In this document: in pieces, positions 50,820-59,643 of the stretch
Layout of the letters: each line of letters starts with the position of its first letter
Position numbering within the stretch: position 1 is the stretch's first letter
Assembly (NCBI RefSeq): GCF_030124145.1
Contig: NZ_JASKMS010000001.1
Coordinates: 540,665-604,664 of the forward strand
Reading direction: 5' to 3'
Length of the DNA stretch: 64,000 nt
Origin: Streptomyces sp. 378
GTDB lineage: Bacteria > Actinomycetota > Actinomycetes > Streptomycetales > Streptomycetaceae
Notes under the pieces: model-generated
Seen by the model: only the letters and a program-made list of their open reading frames with translations
Told to the model about the DNA's origin: nothing
The model's database searches: none
Position numbers and translations under genes: made by a program

Positions 50820-52294
50820 ACAAGCCCCTGCGCCGGATCGCGATCTTCTGCGGCCTGCTCGTCCTGGCCCTGTTGATCCGCGACAACTGGATCCAGTACG
50901 TCATGGCCGACGAGCTCAGGACCGACAAGAACAACCGTCGCGTCACCATCGAGCGCTACGCCTCCCCGCGCGGCAACATCATCGTCGACGGAACGCCGAT
51001 CACCGGCTCCGCCGAGACGCCGGGCAGCGACTACAAGTTCAAGCGCACCTACAAGAACGGCCCCATGTGGGCGCCGGTCACCGGCTACGCCTCGCAGGCC
51101 TTCGGCGCGACCCAGCTGGAGTCCATCGAGGACGGCATCCTCACCGGCAACGACGACCGGCTGTTCTTCCGCAACACCCTGGACATGCTCACCGGCGAGA
51201 AGCAGCAGGGCGGCAACGTCGTCACGACGCTGGACGCCGCCGCGCAGAAGGCCGCCTACAACGGCCTCAAGAAACAGGGCGGCAAGGGCGCCGTCGTCGC
51301 CCTGGAGCCGTCCACGGGCAAGATCCTGGCCCTGGCCTCCTACCCGTCGTACGACCCGACGTCCTTCGCCGGCAACTCCACGACGACGGACACAAAGGCC
51401 TGGCAGAAGCTGCAGAAGAAGGCCAACCCGAACGACCCGATGCTCAACCGGGCGCTGCGCGAGACCTACCCGCCCGGCTCCACCTTCAAGGTGGTCACCG
51501 CGGCCGCGGCCCTGGAGGACGGGCTCTACACGAGCGCCGACGAAAAGACGGACTCGCCGGACCCCTGGGTCATGACCGGCACCACCACCAAGCTGCCCAA
51601 CGAGGGCAACATCCCCTGCAAGAACGCGACGCTGCGGGTGGCCCTGCAGTACTCCTGCAACACCGTCTTCGGCAAGATCGGCGCCGACCTCGGCAACGAG
51701 AAGATGCTGAAGGAGGCCGAGGAGTTCGGCTTCGGCGAGGAGCAGTTCACGCCCGTCCGGGCCAACGCCTCGGTGTTCTCCGACAAAATGAACCCCTCGC
51801 AGACGGCGCTGTCCTCCATCGGCCAGTTCAACACCGCCACGACCCCGCTGCAGATGGCCATGGTCGCCTCGGCCGTCGCCAACGACGGCAAGCTGATGAA
51901 GCCGTACATGGTCGACGAGCTCCAGTCGCCCGGCCTCGACCCGATCGAGAAAACCGACCCTGAGGAGCTGAGTCAGCCGCTGTCGGCGGAGAACGCGCAG
52001 ATCCTGCAGTCGATGATGGAGACGGTCGTCGAGAAGGGCACCGGCTCCAACGCCAGGATCGACGGCGTCAAGGTGGGCGGCAAGACCGGCACCGCCCAGC
52101 ACGGTGTGGACAACAGCGAGAACCCCTACGCGTGGTTCATCTCCTACGCCAAGGACGCCGACGACAACGCGCCGGTCGCCGTGGCGGTCGTCGTCGAGGA
52201 CGACAACGCCGTCCGTGACGACATCTCCGGCGGCGGTCTCGCGGCGCCGATCGCGAGGAGCGTGATGGAGGCGGTCATCGACAGCAAGAAGTGA
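50816..52294 (+). CDS. pbpA: Class B penicillin-binding protein (PbpA-like transpeptidase)
   Basis: A 492-aa transpeptidase that crosslinks peptidoglycan made by the adjacent SEDS protein. A single N-terminal anchor (IAIFCGLLVLALLIRDNW) is followed by a dimerisation/pedestal domain. The transpeptidase motifs are SxxK in PGSTFKVVTAA, SxN in YSCNTVFG and KTG in GGKTGTAQ. Start ATG 50816 overlaps the rodA stop. It lies just upstream of pknB, whose kinase domain targets this machinery. Confidence 0.95.
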   Translation: MNKPLRRIAIFCGLLVLALLIRDNWIQYVMADELRTDKNNRRVTIERYASPRGNIIVDGTPITGSAETPGSDYKFKRTYKNGPMWAPVTGYASQAFGATQLESIEDGILTGNDDRLFFRNTLDMLTGEKQQGGNVVTTLDAAAQKAAYNGLKKQGGKGAVVALEPSTGKILALASYPSYDPTSFAGNSTTTDTKAWQKLQKKANPNDPMLNRALRETYPPGSTFKVVTAAAALEDGLYTSADEKTDSPDPWVMTGTTTKLPNEGNIPCKNATLRVALQYSCNTVFGKIGADLGNEKMLKEAEEFGFGEEQFTPVRANASVFSDKMNPSQTALSSIGQFNTATTPLQMAMVASAVANDGKLMKPYMVDELQSPGLDPIEKTDPEELSQPLSAENAQILQSMMETVVEKGTGSNARIDGVKVGGKTGTAQHGVDNSENPYAWFISYAKDADDNAPVAVAVVVEDDNAVRDDISGGGLAAPIARSVMEAVIDSKK

Positions 52295-52462
52295 CCCCGC
52301 TCACGTCTGCTTCACATCGGCGCACGTTGCGATACCGGTCCTGTATCGGCTGACGGGCTTGGCCAGGTCACACAAAGCGAGCCGGGTACGGTAGGCCCGG
52401 ACGGCAGCCTCGACCGTACAAGCGTGCCGGTCGGGACCGACGGAGAGGGCTGGTAGGTAGCT

Positions 52463-54487
52463 ATGGAAGAGCCGCGTCGCCTCGGCGGCCGGTACGAACT
52501 GGGCCAGGTGCTCGGGCGTGGTGGCATGGCGGAGGTCTACCTCGCGCATGACACCCGCCTCGGACGCACCGTGGCGGTGAAGACGCTGCGCGCGGATCTC
52601 GCGCGCGACCCTTCCTTCCAGGCCCGGTTCCGCCGGGAGGCCCAGTCGGCCGCCTCGCTCAACCATCCCGCGATCGTCGCGGTCTACGACACGGGCGAGG
52701 ACTACATCGACAACGTGTCGATCCCGTACATCGTCATGGAGTACGTGGACGGCTCGACCCTGCGGGAACTGCTGCACTCCGGCCGCAAGCTGCTGCCGGA
52801 GCGGTCCATGGAGATGACCATCGGCATCCTCCAGGCCCTGGAGTACTCCCACCGCGCCGGCATCGTCCACCGCGACATCAAGCCGGCGAACGTCATGCTG
52901 ACGCGCAACGGCCAGGTCAAGGTCATGGACTTCGGCATCGCCCGCGCCATGGGTGACTCCGGCATGACGATGACGCAGACCTCCGCGGTCATCGGCACCG
53001 CCCAGTACCTCTCGCCGGAGCAGGCGAAGGGCGAGCAGGTCGACGCCCGGTCCGACCTGTACTCCACCGGCTGTCTGCTCTACGAACTGCTGACCGTGCG
53101 TCCGCCGTTCGTCGGCGACTCCCCGGTGGCCGTGGCCTACCAGCACGTCCGCGAGGAGCCGCAGGCGCCGAGCGTCTTCGACCCCGAGATCACGCCCGAG
53201 ATGGACGCGATCGTGCTGAAGGCGCTCGTCAAGGACCCGGACTACCGCTACCAGTCGGCCGACGAGATGCGCGCCGACATCGAGGCCTGCCTCGACGGCC
53301 AGCCGGTCGCGGCCACCGCCGCCATGGGCGCTGTGGGCTACGGCGGCTACCCCGACGACCAGCCGACGACGGCCCTGCGCGCGGACTCCGGCGCCGGCGC
53401 CACGTCCATGCTGCCCCCGATGAACCCGGACGACGGCGGCTACGGCTACGACGACCGCCCCGACCGGCGCCGCGGCCAGCAGCGCAAGTCCAACACCTCC
53501 ACGATCCTGCTGGTGGTCGCGGGAATCCTCGTCCTGGTCGGGGCGATCCTGATCGGCCGGTGGGCGTTCAGCGGCGACGGCGCGGCCGACGACCCGGCCA
53601 CCGTCCCCGATCTCGTCGGCCAGACGCTGAGTGACGCCAAACGGCTGGCCGAGAACAGCGACCTGAAGCTGAGCACCACGGAGAAGCCCTGCGAGAACCA
53701 GCGCAAGGGCAACATCTGCGAGCAGAACCCGACCTTCAGGACCGAGGTCAAGAGGTACTCCACCATCGAGGTCGTGGTGTCGACGGGCGCGCCGAAGGTG
53801 ACGGTTCCCAGCGTCACCGGCCTGAGTGTCGACGAGGCGAAGGAAAAGCTGGCGGGCGACAAGTACGAGTTCAAGATCGAGACGAAGACCCGGACGTCCC
53901 CCGAGGAACCGGGCACCGTGCTCGATCAGGACCCGACCACGGGCGAAGAGGTGGAGAAGGGTTCGACGATCACCCTGACCGTCGCCAAGGCCGAGGAGAA
54001 GGCCACCGTGCCGGACGTCATCGGTCAAACCTGTGACGCGGCGAAGTCCCAGCTCGAGGACAACGACCTGACCGGTCAGTGCTCCGAGCAGGAGACCGAC
54101 GACCCCAACCAGGTGGGCAAGGTCATCTCCACCACGCCGTCGGCCAATCAGCAGGTCGACAAGAACTCGTCGGTGCAGATCGTCGTCGGCAAGGCGAAAC
54201 AGCAGCAGCAGAAGGTGAAGGTGCCGGAGGTCCGGCTGCGGACGCTGGCCCAGGCCAAGCAGATCCTCCAGCAGAACGGGTTCACCAACCTCCAGGTGGC
54301 CGGCTCGCAGGACGACAACGCCGTGGTCGTCCAGCAGGATCCGCAGCCGGGTACCGAGGTCGACAACCCGGGCGGCCAGGCCATCACCCTGACCACCCAG
54401 GGCGGCGGCGGCAACAACAACGGCGGCGGCGGCAACGGCGGCGGCGGCATCTTCGGAGGTGCCATCGGCCGCGGCGAGGACGACTGA
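52463..54487 (+). CDS. pknB: PknB: Ser/Thr kinase with four PASTA domains
   Basis: A 674-aa receptor kinase that senses peptidoglycan or lipid II and controls wall growth. Kinase domain residues 10-275: LGRGGMAEVYLAHD, AVKTL, HRDIKPANVML and MDFGIARAM. The activation loop has the usual Thr pair in GMTMTQTSAV. A Tyr/Gly-rich juxtamembrane region and one helix (TILLVVAGILVLVGAILIG) follow. Four PASTA repeats then begin VPDLVGQTL, VPSVTGLSV, VPDVIGQTC and VPEVRLRTL. The C-terminus is Gly/Asn-rich. It ends the operon and is followed by two hairpins. Confidence 0.96.
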   Translation: MEEPRRLGGRYELGQVLGRGGMAEVYLAHDTRLGRTVAVKTLRADLARDPSFQARFRREAQSAASLNHPAIVAVYDTGEDYIDNVSIPYIVMEYVDGSTLRELLHSGRKLLPERSMEMTIGILQALEYSHRAGIVHRDIKPANVMLTRNGQVKVMDFGIARAMGDSGMTMTQTSAVIGTAQYLSPEQAKGEQVDARSDLYSTGCLLYELLTVRPPFVGDSPVAVAYQHVREEPQAPSVFDPEITPEMDAIVLKALVKDPDYRYQSADEMRADIEACLDGQPVAATAAMGAVGYGGYPDDQPTTALRADSGAGATSMLPPMNPDDGGYGYDDRPDRRRGQQRKSNTSTILLVVAGILVLVGAILIGRWAFSGDGAADDPATVPDLVGQTLSDAKRLAENSDLKLSTTEKPCENQRKGNICEQNPTFRTEVKRYSTIEVVVSTGAPKVTVPSVTGLSVDEAKEKLAGDKYEFKIETKTRTSPEEPGTVLDQDPTTGEEVEKGSTITLTVAKAEEKATVPDVIGQTCDAAKSQLEDNDLTGQCSEQETDDPNQVGKVISTTPSANQQVDKNSSVQIVVGKAKQQQQKVKVPEVRLRTLAQAKQILQQNGFTNLQVAGSQDDNAVVVQQDPQPGTEVDNPGGQAITLTTQGGGGNNNGGGGNGGGGIFGGAIGRGEDD

Positions 54488-54504
54488 CCGCGCTTCGTGA
54501 CGCA

Positions 54505-54539
54505 GGGCGCCCCGGCACTCCGAGAGTGCCGGGGCGCCC
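54505..54539 (+). terminator. Terminator hairpin after pknB
   Basis: A 16-bp perfect stem (GGGCGCCCCGGCACTC / GAGTGCCGGGGCGCCC) with a CGA loop, 18 bp after the pknB stop codon. Confidence 0.9.
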
Positions 54540-54613
54540 CGCTGTCCGCGTCGGGAGGGCGTGACCGCCACCACGCTCACTTCCCGCCGTCTCCGTCGGG
54601 TGACCGGTAGCGC

Positions 54614-54668
54614 GAACCGAAAAGGGGGGCCTCCCGAGTGTCACTCGGGAGGCCCCCCTTTTCGGTTC
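54614..54668. terminator. Long bidirectional terminator between pknB and the sortase operon
   Basis: A 27-bp perfect inverted repeat around a single central base. It includes AAAAGGGGGGCCTCCCGAGTG on the left, and its complement ends in CCCCCCTTTTCGGTTC. With a run of A before and T after the GC-rich core it can terminate transcription from both sides, serving the convergent pknB and sortase genes. Confidence 0.9.
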
Positions 54669-54698
54669 AGCCGAGCGCCAGGCGAACCACCCGCCGGG

Positions 54699-55448
54699 TC
54701 AGCCCAGTTCCTTCGGCGGCGTCCGGTCCGCGTCCACCTTCTCCACCCGCTCCAGCTCACCCCACACGATGTACCGGTACGTGCTCGTGTACAGCGGCGT
54801 GCAGGTCGTCAGCGTGATGTAGCGGCCGGGCTCCTTCTTGCCGGATTCCTTCGGCACCGGCGAGAGGACCTTGACGTTGTACTTCGAGGTCTCGGGAAGG
54901 ATGGCGTAGGTCTTGTAGACGTACCACTTGTCCTTCGTCTCGAAGACGATCGGGTCGCCCTTCTCGATCTTGTCGATGTTGTGGAACGCGGCGCCGTGGC
55001 CGTCCCGGTGGGCGGCGAGGGAGAAGTTGCCGTCCTTGCCCGACATCGGCAGGGTCGCCTTGACGGGGTCGATGTAGTAGCCGGCGACACCGTCGTTGAG
55101 GGTCTTGTTCGACGTGCCCTTCTCGACCAGGACCTCGCCCTTGCTCATCGCGGGCACGTGCAGGAAACCGATGCCGTTCTTGGTGTCCAGCGCTCCGGGG
55201 CCGCCGCGGTCGTGGGCCCAGCCGTCACGGACCTTGTCGGCCTGCTTGCCGGCCGCGCGGTCGGCGACCACGTTCGTCCACCACAGCGAGTAGACGACGA
55301 ACAGGCCGAGGACCAGCCCCGCCGTGATGAGGAGTTCCCCGCAGAAGCTGACCGCCATGGCGATCGGGCCGGGTCTGCGGCGCGCCGCAGGCGGCCGGGA
55401 CGCCCCGCCGGTGTGCTTCTCGTGGTCCGTGTCGGTGGTCGCTGCCAC
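54699..55448 (-). CDS. srtE: Class E sortase (first of three)
   Basis: A 249-aa membrane-anchored transpeptidase that attaches LAxTG-type surface proteins (such as long chaplins) to the wall. The N-terminal anchor is FCGELLITAGLVLGLFVVYS. The catalytic triad is visible: His in SLAAHRDGHG, Cys in TLTTCTP and Arg in STYRYIVWGE. The GTG at 55448 lies 13 bp after the next sortase gene, so the two form an operon. Confidence 0.94.
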   Translation of the reverse strand: MAATTDTDHEKHTGGASRPPAARRRPGPIAMAVSFCGELLITAGLVLGLFVVYSLWWTNVVADRAAGKQADKVRDGWAHDRGGPGALDTKNGIGFLHVPAMSKGEVLVEKGTSNKTLNDGVAGYYIDPVKATLPMSGKDGNFSLAAHRDGHGAAFHNIDKIEKGDPIVFETKDKWYVYKTYAILPETSKYNVKVLSPVPKESGKKEPGRYITLTTCTPLYTSTYRYIVWGELERVEKVDADRTPPKELG

Positions 55449-55461
55449 TGGTCATCTGCCC

Positions 55462-56670
55462 TTAACTGACGAGCGCATCCGGCTTGCCCTTGCTGCGCGG
55501 CCGTTCCTCGACCATCTTGCCCCAGACGATCATCCGGTACTTGCTGGTGAACTCCGGCGTGCACGTGGTCAGCGTGATGTAGCGGCCGGGCTTGGTGAAT
55601 CCGGACCCCGCGGGCACGGGATTCAGGACGCTCGTGTTGCTCGGCGGCGTCACCGGCAGGATCGACGCCATCTTGTAGACGAAGTACTCGTCCTGCGTCT
55701 CCACGACGATCGGATCGCCCGGAGCGAGCTTGTTGATGTAACGGAACGGTTCTCCGTGGGTGTTGCGGTGGCCCGCGAGCCCGAAGTTGCCGGTCTTGTC
55801 CCCGGGCATCGCCGTTTTCAGCGCGCCCTCGGCGTAGTGGCCGACCATGCCCCGGTCCAGCACTCCCTTGCTGTTGGTGCCCTCGGCGATCGGGACCACC
55901 ACGTCCAGTTTGGGGATGTGCAGGATCGCGAAACCCTGGCCCGGCTCGAAGGCTCCCGGGCTGCGCTTGCCGCTCGCCCAGTCGTTCTGGAGGCTGCTGG
56001 CCTCCTGGCCGGCCTGGGCATGCGCCCGCACGTTCGTCCACCACAGCTGGTAGGTGACGAACAGCAGCATCAGCACGCCGGTGGTGATGAAGACCTCGCC
56101 TATCGCCCGGCTCGCGACGACCGCGGCGCCCGGCTTGCGGGCCCGCGCCTGCCGCCGCGCCTCCACCCGCGACAGCGGCGCCGATGACCGGCTCCCCGTG
56201 TTGGAGCCGCCGTGGGTGTCGCTGCCGGTGCCGCTGCCGTTGTCGGCGTTGTGGGCGTCCGGCGGGGCGTCCGAGGCGCCGCCATGACGCCCGTGACGGC
56301 GTTTGGCGGCCTTTCTGCGAGCCGCGCGGCCTTCCGGGGCGGAACCGTCCTGTCGGGAGGACGAGGAAGCCGCAGAGCCCGCTGGGGCGGCGCCGCTCCC
56401 CGGTGGGGGATCCGGTATCCGCAGCGCCACCGTCTCCTCGTCGGCCGGCGGCGGATACCACTCGTCCGAAGCGGGCTCGTACGACGCGTACGGCTCCGGC
56501 TGCGGCGGATCCGGGTGCGGCTGCCCGCCCGGCCCCGCCGGATACGGCTGCGGCTGCGGGGTCACGCCGTACGCCCCTGCGCCCGGCCACTCCTCGAACG
56601 CACCCGGCACCCCGTACGACTGCTGCCCGTACGAGGTGTCGGACTCGCGCTCGGGGCGCAGCGCGGTCAC
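55462..56670 (-). CDS. srtE: Class E sortase with long cytoplasmic N-terminus (second of three)
   Basis: A 402-aa sortase. Residues 1-165 are a disordered Pro/Tyr/Gly/Ser-rich then basic cytoplasmic extension. The anchor helix is VFITTGVLMLLFVTYQLWW. The catalytic residues are in GLAGHRNTHG, TLTTCTP and SKYRMIVWGK. The GTG at 56670 overlaps the stop of the upstream amidotransferase gene in GTGA. The extension is the main difference from the neighbouring sortase. Confidence 0.93.
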   Translation of the reverse strand: MTALRPERESDTSYGQQSYGVPGAFEEWPGAGAYGVTPQPQPYPAGPGGQPHPDPPQPEPYASYEPASDEWYPPPADEETVALRIPDPPPGSGAAPAGSAASSSSRQDGSAPEGRAARRKAAKRRHGRHGGASDAPPDAHNADNGSGTGSDTHGGSNTGSRSSAPLSRVEARRQARARKPGAAVVASRAIGEVFITTGVLMLLFVTYQLWWTNVRAHAQAGQEASSLQNDWASGKRSPGAFEPGQGFAILHIPKLDVVVPIAEGTNSKGVLDRGMVGHYAEGALKTAMPGDKTGNFGLAGHRNTHGEPFRYINKLAPGDPIVVETQDEYFVYKMASILPVTPPSNTSVLNPVPAGSGFTKPGRYITLTTCTPEFTSKYRMIVWGKMVEERPRSKGKPDALVS

Positions 56671-57305
56671 GCCGTGGCCCTGCCCACCACCGGGGCGAGC
56701 CCGGCCGACCTCGCCACCGCGCCCTGGTCGCCGCACTCCACCAGCCAGTTGGCCAGCATCCGGTGCCCGTGTTCGGTCAGCACCGACTCGGGGTGGAACT
56801 GCACACCCTCGACCGGCAGTTCGCGGTGCCTCAGCCCCATCACGATGCCGTCGTGCGTACGGGCCGTGACCTCCAGCTCGGCGGGGACCGTCGTCGGCTC
56901 GGCGGCCAGCGAGTGGTAGCGCGTCGCCGTGAAGGGAGAGGGCAGGCCCGCGAAGACGCCCCCACCGCCGTGCTCGACCAGCGAGGTCTTGCCGTGCAGC
57001 AGCTCGGGCGCGCGGTCCACCACACCGCCGTACGCCACCTGCATCGACTGCATACCGAGACAGACACCGAAGACCGGGACACCCGTGTCGGCACAGTGCC
57101 GGACCATCTCGACACAGACTCCGGCCTGCTCCGGCGTGCCGGGGCCGGGGGAGAGCAGAACGCCGTCGAAGCCGTCCTGCGCGTGCGCCGTCGACACCTC
57201 GTCGTTGCGCAGAACCTCACACTCGGCGCCCAGCTGGTACAGGTACTGGACCAGGTTGAAGACGAAGCTGTCGTAGTTGTCGACGACGAGAATGCGCGCG
57301 CTCAC
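56667..57305 (-). CDS. pabA: Glutamine amidotransferase PabA/TrpG
   Basis: A 212-aa class I glutamine amidotransferase feeding ammonia to anthranilate or aminodeoxychorismate synthase. The nucleophile is in VFGVCLGMQSMQ, the oxyanion region is LLSPGPGTPEQAG, and the His-Glu pair is in GVQFHPESVLTEHG. No pabB or trpE partner is adjacent. Instead it is embedded in the sortase cluster, with GTGA overlaps at both ends. Folate versus tryptophan assignment is open. Confidence 0.92.
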   Translation of the reverse strand: MSARILVVDNYDSFVFNLVQYLYQLGAECEVLRNDEVSTAHAQDGFDGVLLSPGPGTPEQAGVCVEMVRHCADTGVPVFGVCLGMQSMQVAYGGVVDRAPELLHGKTSLVEHGGGGVFAGLPSPFTATRYHSLAAEPTTVPAELEVTARTHDGIVMGLRHRELPVEGVQFHPESVLTEHGHRMLANWLVECGDQGAVARSAGLAPVVGRATA

Positions 57306-57463
57306 TGGTTGTCCACCGTCACATCGTTGAAGGGCAGCAGCGGTTCCGCCCACGGAAAGACGTACTGGAAGAGGACGTAGACCACGGCCACGACCAGGAC
57401 GAGTGAGACCACTGCCTTCGCCCACGTGTTCCCCGGCAGATGCCGCCAGATCCAGCCGTACAT
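57302..57463 (-). CDS. Small single-pass membrane protein
   Basis: A 53-aa protein, MYGWIWRHLPGNTWAKAVVS, then a membrane helix (LVLVVAVVYVLFQYVFPWAE) and a short acidic tail. Its TGA overlaps the pabA start in GTGA, which supports real expression. It lies between the third sortase and pabA. The family is recurrent in this cluster in Streptomyces as I recall, but the function is unknown. Confidence 0.75.
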   Translation of the reverse strand: MYGWIWRHLPGNTWAKAVVSLVLVVAVVYVLFQYVFPWAEPLLPFNDVTVDNQ

Positions 57464-57516
57464 GCCGTCCCTTCCGTCGTACCACGGCACCAGACCCACG
57501 CCGTACAGCCACCAGA

Positions 57517-58194
57517 CTAACGGCGCAGCGCCTCTGGTTTCCCGGCCTCCACGGGCTGGGTGGAGTCCAGGTGCGCCCAGACGATCAGCCGATGGCTGTG
57601 CCCCCATTCCGGTTCGCACGTGGTCAACGTCAGATAGCGTCCCGAACGCGTGTACCCGGATGTACGTGGGACAGGGTCGATCACCTCGATGTTCGAGGGC
57701 ACTGTTTTGTACGGGCCTTTGTCGATCCGATACGTGAACCAGGTCGTGCCGTCGGTCAGCACCACCGCGTCACCGCGCCTGAGCTGGGGGAAGTCCTTGA
57801 AGGGGTCGCCATGGGTGCGGCGGTGACCGGCGACCGCGAAGTTCCCCTTCTGCCCGAGCCGGGCGGTCTCGGCGTAGTGGCCGAGTCCCTTCTTCAGGGT
57901 CCCGACGGCGGTGCCTTCGAGCACGGGCTTGTTCCACGTGAAACCGAGCCGCGGAATGTACATGATCGCGAAGGGCCTTCCCTCGGCGTACGGCGCCGGC
58001 TCGGGAGGACCCACCGGGACGTCGCCGACCGGCGTCCGGGGCTTGGACCACTCCTTGCGGAGCAGCTCGATCTGGTCGTCCATGACGCCGTCGGCCCGCA
58101 CACCGGTCCAGAAGAGCACGTAGACGACGAACAACACGATCACACTGCCGACGGTGATGCAGAGTTCGCTGACGGTCCTGATGATCACGCGCAC
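57517..58194 (-). CDS. srtE: Class E sortase (third of three)
   Basis: A 225-aa sortase with N-terminal anchor ELCITVGSVIVLFVVYVLFW and a short linker. The catalytic residues are in AVAGHRRTHG, TLTTCEP and HSHRLIVWAH. It lacks the long cytoplasmic region of its neighbour. The GTG at 58194 is the assumed start, 22 bp after the DUF881 gene. The coding sequence contains a one-mismatch parS site at 57931-57944. Confidence 0.93.
   Translation of the reverse strand: MRVIIRTVSELCITVGSVIVLFVVYVLFWTGVRADGVMDDQIELLRKEWSKPRTPVGDVPVGPPEPAPYAEGRPFAIMYIPRLGFTWNKPVLEGTAVGTLKKGLGHYAETARLGQKGNFAVAGHRRTHGDPFKDFPQLRRGDAVVLTDGTTWFTYRIDKGPYKTVPSNIEVIDPVPRTSGYTRSGRYLTLTTCEPEWGHSHRLIVWAHLDSTQPVEAGKPEALRR
57931..57944. 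promoter_or_regulatory. Degenerate parS site inside a sortase gene
   Basis: GTTCCACGTGAAAC differs from the parS consensus GTTTCACGTGAAAC at one position. It lies 4.3 kb from the perfect parS at 62254, and single-mismatch sites are bound by Streptomyces ParB in known cases. It could also be chance within the codons for FTWNK. Confidence 0.55.
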
Positions 58195-58216
58195 CGGCGG
58201 CTCCCCGGCCTCGCCT

Positions 58217-58996
58217 CTACTCCACGGGCTTCGCGTAGTGCAGATCCACTGTGCCCGAGTAGCCGGGCAGAGTCACCGGGCCGTTCTCCTCGACTTTCCA
58301 GCCGAGCCCGTAGACGTTGACGTAGACCATGTAGTTCTGGATCGCCGGGGAGGCCGCGAGCGCCTTCTGCAGCCGGTCCGGGTCACCCACCGCAGTGATC
58401 TTGTACGGCGGTGAGTAGACACGGCCCTGCAGGATCAGGGTGTTGCCCACGCAGCGCACCGCGCTGGTGGAGATCAGCCGCTGGTCCATGACCTTGATGC
58501 CCTTGGCCCCGCCCTGCCACAGCGCGTTCACCACGGCCTGGAGGTCCTGCTGGTGGATGACCAGGTAGTCGGGCTGCGGCTCGGGGTAGCCGGGGAGCTT
58601 GGCGGTGGCGTCCGGCGGCGCGTCGTTGAGCGTGACCGAGAGCGAGTCGCCCCTGAGCTCCTGCGTGCCCGCCCGTTTCTCCAGGGCGGAGAGCTTGTCG
58701 TCCTCCGCCTTGGTGCTGCCGTCGTCGCGCTCGGCGAGTGCCTCTATGTCCTTGCGCAGGGTGCCGTTGGTCTCGTCCAGCTCGCCGTTCTCACGGCTGC
58801 GCTCGTGGATGAGGTCGGACAACTTCAGCAGCGAGGAGTCGGTGCGGATGTTGGTGCCCTTGGCGGTGTCGAAGCTGGTGAAGAAGATGAGACCCGCGAG
58901 AGCGAAGACGGCCGCCGTGAGGATTCGCACCGGCCGGAAACGGCGCGTGCGCCCAGGGGTGGATCCCGTCCCGGGGGAGTCGGCAGAATTGCTCAA
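58217..58996 (-). CDS. DUF881-family membrane protein
   Basis: A 259-aa protein of the DUF881 family, often placed near crgA and sortases. It has an N-terminal anchor (ILTAAVFALAGLIFFTS), a coiled-coil stretch (residues 55-110, KLSDLIHERSRENGELDETN) and a conserved C-terminal domain (ALWQGGAKGIKVMDQRLIST, then SPPYKITAVGDPDRLQKAL). The start is TTG 58996, with GGAG and AAGGG upstream. A role in division or envelope assembly is inferred only from context. Confidence 0.88.
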   Translation of the reverse strand: MSNSADSPGTGSTPGRTRRFRPVRILTAAVFALAGLIFFTSFDTAKGTNIRTDSSLLKLSDLIHERSRENGELDETNGTLRKDIEALAERDDGSTKAEDDKLSALEKRAGTQELRGDSLSVTLNDAPPDATAKLPGYPEPQPDYLVIHQQDLQAVVNALWQGGAKGIKVMDQRLISTSAVRCVGNTLILQGRVYSPPYKITAVGDPDRLQKALAASPAIQNYMVYVNVYGLGWKVEENGPVTLPGYSGTVDLHYAKPVE

Positions 58997-59134
58997 CGTA
59001 CCCTTATCTCCTTCGGCGCGGCGGAAGCACTACGCTAACGGACGCCCGGGGGAGCCATCGGAGTCCCCTTACGCTGCCCCAGACCGACCCAGTTACCTGC
59101 GCGGCCACGCAGCGCATCGACAGGAGAGACCCTC

Positions 59135-59389
59135 GTGCCGAAGTCACGTATCCGCAAGAAGGCCGACTACACGCCGCCGGCCGCCAAGCAGACGACCGCC
59201 ATCAAGCTGAGCAATCGCGCCTGGGTCGCGCCCGTCATGCTGGCCATGTTCCTCATCGGCCTGGCCTGGATCGTCGTCTTCTACGTCACCGACGGCTCGC
59301 TGCCCATCGACTCTCTGGGCAACTGGAACATCGTGGTGGGCTTCGGCTTCATCGCCGCCGGATTCGGCGTCTCGACCCAGTGGAAGTAG
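59135..59389 (+). CDS. crgA: CrgA cell-division regulator
   Basis: An 84-aa two-helix membrane protein that coordinates septation, first described in Streptomyces aerial hyphae, and binds FtsZ-ring and PBP partners in mycobacteria. The N-terminus [15 protein letters not shown] and the helices [22 protein letters not shown] and [18 protein letters not shown] are diagnostic. The GTG at 59135 has AGGAGAG upstream. It is divergent from the DUF881 gene. Confidence 0.96.
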   Translation: MPKSRIRKKADYTPPAAKQTTAIKLSNRAWVAPVMLAMFLIGLAWIVVFYVTDGSLPIDSLGNWNIVVGFGFIAAGFGVSTQWK

Positions 59390-59436
59390 CGGTCACCGGA
59401 AGGTGAACGCAGCTCTGCCCAGGGCTGTTCGCTGAG

Positions 59437-59487
59437 TTATCCACAGCGGTTTTCCACATGGGGAAAAGAAAGACGATCTGTGGATAA
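59437..59487. promoter_or_regulatory. DnaA-box cluster between crgA and the rhomboid gene
   Basis: TTATCCACA (59437-59445) and its exact reverse TGTGGATAA (59479-59487) flank TTTTCCACA (59450-59458) in an AT-rich patch. A further TGTGGACAA, exact reverse of the Streptomyces consensus, lies at 59628-59636. The cluster occupies the gap between two convergent genes, so it cannot be a promoter element of either. That favours DnaA titration or chromosome organisation. Confidence 0.7.
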
Positions 59488-59643
59488 CTCGCGGAACGTT
59501 GACGCCGGTATGACGGAACTACCGGCACTCGAAAACCTGTTCGCCCCCTGCCTGACCTGCGAAAACGCGGGTCAGTGACAGGGGGCACATCTGTTCCCGC
59601 ACAGCGTGCACAAGATCCGGCACCCGCTGTGGACAACGCCTGC

